The notes below the pieces were generated by a model. That model was not told the DNA's origin and made no database searches. It saw nothing but the letters and a program-made list of their open reading frames with translations. DNA of 17,636 nucleotides from Ruminococcus sp. CAG:403 (lineage in GTDB: Bacteria; Bacillota; Clostridia; Oscillospirales; Ruminococcaceae), in the NCBI GenBank assembly GCA_000437255.1, contig FR899097.1:24069-41704 (forward strand), read 5' to 3'. Below are positions 14,811-17,636 of the stretch, one piece after another; the stretch's first letter is position 1, and each line of letters starts with the position of its first letter. Position numbers and translations under genes: made by a program.

Positions 14811-14841
14811 AAAAGCCTGCACACGGCTGGTGCAGGCTTTT
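14811..14841. terminator. Terminator of the YfhO/GT39-like unit
   Basis: AAAAGCCTGCAC (14811-14822) pairs perfectly with GTGCAGGCTTTT (14830-14841) around a 7-base loop. On the minus strand it is followed by a T run and begins 4 bases after the GT39-like stop codon. Confidence 0.9.
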
Positions 14842-14845
14842 AACA

Positions 14846-16459
14846 TTATATGGTTTCTTCCGGTTTTGCATCTGTTACAAGCTGTGCTTGTTTCTTTTTG
14901 CCCCACTTCGGCAGAATCGCCTCCACCTTTTTGCTGAGGAAGTCCATGCCGACCGCAGAAAATCCGCACAGCAACAGGAAATACGGCAAAATATACTGCG
15001 ATTTTCCCTCGAATATCATATGATAGAAGAAGGCGCCTACGATAATCAAAAGGAAACAGGAACAAAATACGTCCTTCTTTTTCCAGCAGCAGAACACACC
15101 GGCAAATGCACCCAAGAAAATCAGCAGCTGATAAACATTCATATACTGCGTGGTTTTCTCTGGCGCTGTATTGCAAACATAGGTGGCAATCTTTCCAACC
15201 TCCTGGTACTTGATTCGCACAATGTTGATCCAGATACTTGCATAGGTCGGTTCGTTCCATTGCGACATATTCTTTTCATAGAAGAAGTCGTTGGTTTCCT
15301 GATAATGATGCGCAAAATAGGAAAGACGCTCCTTGATCTGTTCCTTGGAGGCAGCCGCTGCTTCCTTAGCATCATAATTGTGGCTTTCAAAGTTGCCGAG
15401 CGTATACGAACCGTTATACCAGCCGGCTGCGGTACAGCCCACCACATTATAAGGATAATTCAGCCCCATGACTGCATAGGAGATCATCGGAAGTGAATCA
15501 TTCAATTTCGTATCACTGCGTGCTTCATACAACTTACAAACAGACGAATTGATGCTCAAGGTTAGCAAAACAGCTACCACAATATAAATCAAATCCGACA
15601 GTTTTCTTCGCTGAATGAGTTTGATCAGCGCCATTATCACCATGGCAATTAAAATAATATAATTGTTCAGTTTGACCATGGCAGCAAGCGCAATACAAAT
15701 AACAGAGCACGCTGCCCAGAGATACTTGATTTTCTTCTCGCTCTGGAAGTAGAGAATCTCACACAAAACAGCATAAATGGCAAACGTAATACCAGGAATG
15801 ATTCCATAAATGAATACGGAGAACAGAATGGGCTGCATGCAGAACAGCAGGATTAAACAAGCAATGGTCTGAATCCGCTTGCTGTGGAACAGACGGCGCA
15901 GAATCAGAATCAAGCCCATGTAAGCAGCTGCCAGCAGAACCACATTGATAAACTCAAAGTACAGCAGCGTATCATGCGGCCCAAATAGGCGCATAAAGCA
16001 TTCGCAGTATAACACAAATCCAAGCTGAAAGGAATAATTACTGAAGTAGCGGTCACTCATAAAGCTATAATCGCCTTCGGATGCCATCCGTGCCGCATTG
16101 GTAACCATAAAGGAATCTTCTGTCGGTGCACTCTGCGAGGACAGCACCCAGATGGAACCGAGTGTGATCGTCACCGCCGCCAATACGCCCATCTGAATCC
16201 CAATGGGTATTTTTTCTAAATACGGAATGACAAGCGCAACCAACAGCAGAACAACGGCAATGCAAATTGCATTGACCAAGAAGTTGTCGCTGTGGTAAAT
16301 GATTCCCTCAAAGGCTTCGTCCGATTTTCGAAGCTCCATGGTATGCATAAAGCTTTCAATCAGACAAAAGCCCAAAATTACCAGTGCAAATGCACAGATG
16401 ATATTTCTAACCCAAACCTCCAGCTTTCCCGGAAGTTCTGCCCGTTTTACTTTTAACAT
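14846..16459 (-). CDS. Multi-pass membrane protein, GT39-like (GT-C fold) glycosyltransferase
   Basis: The 537-residue product has about ten or more membrane helices. After the first two helices and a third, a loop reads 'SAPTEDSFMVTNAARMASEGD', then 'YFSNYSFQLGFVLY'. This acidic residue (D115) at the head of a loop, followed by an 'A..' and 'GD' pattern, is typical of GT39/PMT-type enzymes that use lipid-linked sugars at the outer face. A long extracytoplasmic segment sits in the C-terminal half, between about 'INSSVCKLYEARSD' and 'NTAPEKTTQYMNV'. The start is the ATG at 16459, with AAAGGAGG 7 bases upstream; longer readings toward 16675 would run through the upstream gene. It overlaps that gene by 7 bases (ATGTTAA), so the two are coupled. 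Acceptor and sugar are unknown; assignment is from topology and weak motifs. Confidence 0.7.
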   Translation of the reverse strand: MLKVKRAELPGKLEVWVRNIICAFALVILGFCLIESFMHTMELRKSDEAFEGIIYHSDNFLVNAICIAVVLLLVALVIPYLEKIPIGIQMGVLAAVTITLGSIWVLSSQSAPTEDSFMVTNAARMASEGDYSFMSDRYFSNYSFQLGFVLYCECFMRLFGPHDTLLYFEFINVVLLAAAYMGLILILRRLFHSKRIQTIACLILLFCMQPILFSVFIYGIIPGITFAIYAVLCEILYFQSEKKIKYLWAACSVICIALAAMVKLNNYIILIAMVIMALIKLIQRRKLSDLIYIVVAVLLTLSINSSVCKLYEARSDTKLNDSLPMISYAVMGLNYPYNVVGCTAAGWYNGSYTLGNFESHNYDAKEAAAASKEQIKERLSYFAHHYQETNDFFYEKNMSQWNEPTYASIWINIVRIKYQEVGKIATYVCNTAPEKTTQYMNVYQLLIFLGAFAGVFCCWKKKDVFCSCFLLIIVGAFFYHMIFEGKSQYILPYFLLLCGFSAVGMDFLSKKVEAILPKWGKKKQAQLVTDAKPEETI

Positions 16460-17636
16460 GTCGGCTCCTCCTTTGACTGATTTTCTGACGATGCCTGTGC
16501 TTCTTGGGGCGCCTCCGCCTGCTCCTCTTGTTTTTCCGGCTGCTGGACAGACTCTGCTGCCTCTGTGGAACTGCGATCCTGTACCAACACACACGGCTTC
16601 GGCGGCTTCCGAAAACGATGCAGGACTGCCAATCCCAACAGGGCTACTGCTGCCAGCAGCGAACCAACATTGCAAGCTACACGAAGGGGCGTTGCATGAT
16701 GCGTGACGGTAATCTCGTGCACACCGCCCGGCAGTTCCACCGAAACAAAGCCATGATCGGACATCGTAACCGGCAGCTCTGCGCCAGTCTCATCCACTGC
16801 CTCATACCCTTTGTACCAGATGTACGGCACCTCTGCGGTTTTGGCATCGCCCTCCGGTGTGGTAAAGTGCAGTTCATTGACATTCCGTTCAAAGGAGCAA
16901 GTGATGGTATCGTCCAGCGTCAGGACATCGGTTCTGGCACGCATGGCATCTCCATCGTTTCGAGCCGCCATGGGTAAGTACTCAGACATGCCAATCGAAA
17001 AGGTTGGATCTGCCTGACTGGTAAAGTAATCATCCTGATAGACGCCTAACCGTGTAATCGTTAAACGATCCATATGAATCAGGAAGCACAGGAAAAAGGC
17101 CGCAACTGCTGCCACCAAGCCCAGCTTTTTTGCCTTGGTAAACGACAGCAAATAAAACAGATAAATCGCACCGGCAAGCACCAGCAACGCGCTGACCGGC
17201 CCAAACAGCCGCCAAGGGAACTGCATGAAATCCAGATACTTTGCCAACTTTTTCCATGGTACCAATTTGGTTGTAAAAACGGCAAAAAATACGCCAAGCA
17301 AGGCAAATACATCCGCAGCTGTCCGCACACTGGCAGACCGATCGGAGGCGCATTGCATAGGAAATGCCTGATAAGCCGGAGAGCGCTTCGTCAGAAAGAC
17401 ACGCAGCAGGCAAAGCAGAAACAGCACGATACCCAGACTCGGGCCGTCTGCCCCGGTATACAAATCCCGGAATACATTATAAAATTCTAATGGGTAATTG
17501 GAAGCATAGAATGCCGGATGATCCAAACCCAGATCACAGGATCCCTTTAACTCCAGAAGCGGAATCCAATAGAATGCTGTCACTGCCAGAACTGCAACCG
17601 CCGTCAGCAGCAGCTTGAGCAGCTTTTTTGGCTGGC
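16453..17636 (-). CDS. YfhO-family membrane glycosyltransferase-like protein, 5' end outside the window
   Basis: The reading frame is open to the right edge, so only the last 393 codons are seen. The visible part starts in a helix followed by 'TAFYWIPLLELKG', the conserved YfhO motif, then 'YPLEFYNVFRDLYTG'. Further helices, 'DFMQFPWRLFGPVSALLVLAG' (the family's 'Q.PWR' region), an extracytoplasmic beta-rich domain (about 'YLPMAARN' to 'VHEITVTHH'), a last helix near 'LLAAVALLGLAVLHRF' and a 55-residue Glu/Gln/Ser-rich tail complete it. B. subtilis YfhO is linked to adding sugar to lipoteichoic acid from a lipid-linked donor made by CsbB. The GTG at 17583 is not the start because coding sequence continues beyond it. 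It overlaps the GT39-like gene by 7 bases. Confidence 0.8.
   Translation of the reverse strand, partial: QPKKLLKLLLTAVAVLAVTAFYWIPLLELKGSCDLGLDHPAFYASNYPLEFYNVFRDLYTGADGPSLGIVLFLLCLLRVFLTKRSPAYQAFPMQCASDRSASVRTAADVFALLGVFFAVFTTKLVPWKKLAKYLDFMQFPWRLFGPVSALLVLAGAIYLFYLLSFTKAKKLGLVAAVAAFFLCFLIHMDRLTITRLGVYQDDYFTSQADPTFSIGMSEYLPMAARNDGDAMRARTDVLTLDDTITCSFERNVNELHFTTPEGDAKTAEVPYIWYKGYEAVDETGAELPVTMSDHGFVSVELPGGVHEITVTHHATPLRVACNVGSLLAAVALLGLAVLHRFRKPPKPCVLVQDRSSTEAAESVQQPEKQEEQAEAPQEAQASSENQSKEEPTC

Noticed and set aside
16460..16675. Longer N-terminus for the GT39-like protein
   Set aside because: It would read through the 3' end of the YfhO-like gene in another frame; a strong AAAGGAGG site sits exactly before the ATG at 16459.
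17581..17583. GTG as start of the YfhO-like gene
   Set aside because: The frame stays open to the window edge and encodes a hydrophobic helix continuous with the conserved 'FYWIPLLE' motif.

Overview
The window looks like chromosomal DNA from a fibre-degrading Gram-positive gut bacterium of the genus Ruminococcus or a close relative (Oscillospiraceae). The clearest sign is a secreted GH74 xyloglucanase ending in a long Thr linker and a type I dockerin, which is typical of cellulosomal ruminococci such as R. champanellensis or R. flavefaciens; the species call is inference. Strong AGGAGG-type ribosome sites, sigma-A promoters with TGn extensions and tandem BspA-like LRR genes fit this. I see no mobile element, CRISPR array, tRNA or rRNA.

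Layout. 12-1037 (-) is a membrane-anchored VanY-like M15 carboxypeptidase, divergent from the GH74-dockerin gene 1330-4143 (+). The two share an intergenic region with face-to-face consensus promoters, and the same 11-base word lies just downstream of each start site; the GH74 copy is a perfect match to the CcpA cre consensus. 4316-5302 (+) is a polyprenyl-phosphate glycosyltransferase (GtrB/CsbB type) with its own promoter. It converges, over a shared terminator, on a MATE transporter (5365-6744, -). The 498-base gap 6745-7242 holds the MATE promoter and a well-formed candidate small RNA on the minus strand: consensus promoter, 5' hairpin, CUCCUUUCU pyrimidine stretch and intrinsic terminator. 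7243-7455 (+) is a small DUF378 membrane protein.

From 7559 to 12004 three minus-strand genes form an operon of BspA-like leucine-rich-repeat surface proteins. Each has a signal peptide, an LRR_5 tract, one C-terminal membrane helix and a cytoplasmic tail, which is long and charged in two of them. The first gene's Shine-Dalgarno is separated from its ATG by a perfect hairpin that, when folded, restores normal spacing. Upstream on the same strand is glmS (12122-13942), with a short leader and no room for a glmS ribozyme. Then come tandem terminators, a DUF2798 membrane protein (14135-14644), and a two-gene envelope unit: a GT39-like multi-pass protein (14846-16459) overlapping the 3' end of a YfhO-family gene that runs off the right edge.

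Together the genes are mostly about the cell envelope: peptidoglycan trimming (VanY), amino-sugar supply (GlmS), lipid-linked sugar donors and membrane glycosyltransferases (GtrB-like, GT39-like, YfhO-like), surface LRR proteins, and plant xyloglucan attack. The items most worth following up are regulatory: the candidate sRNA, the hairpin-bridged ribosome site, and the shared cre-like word between the divergent genes.
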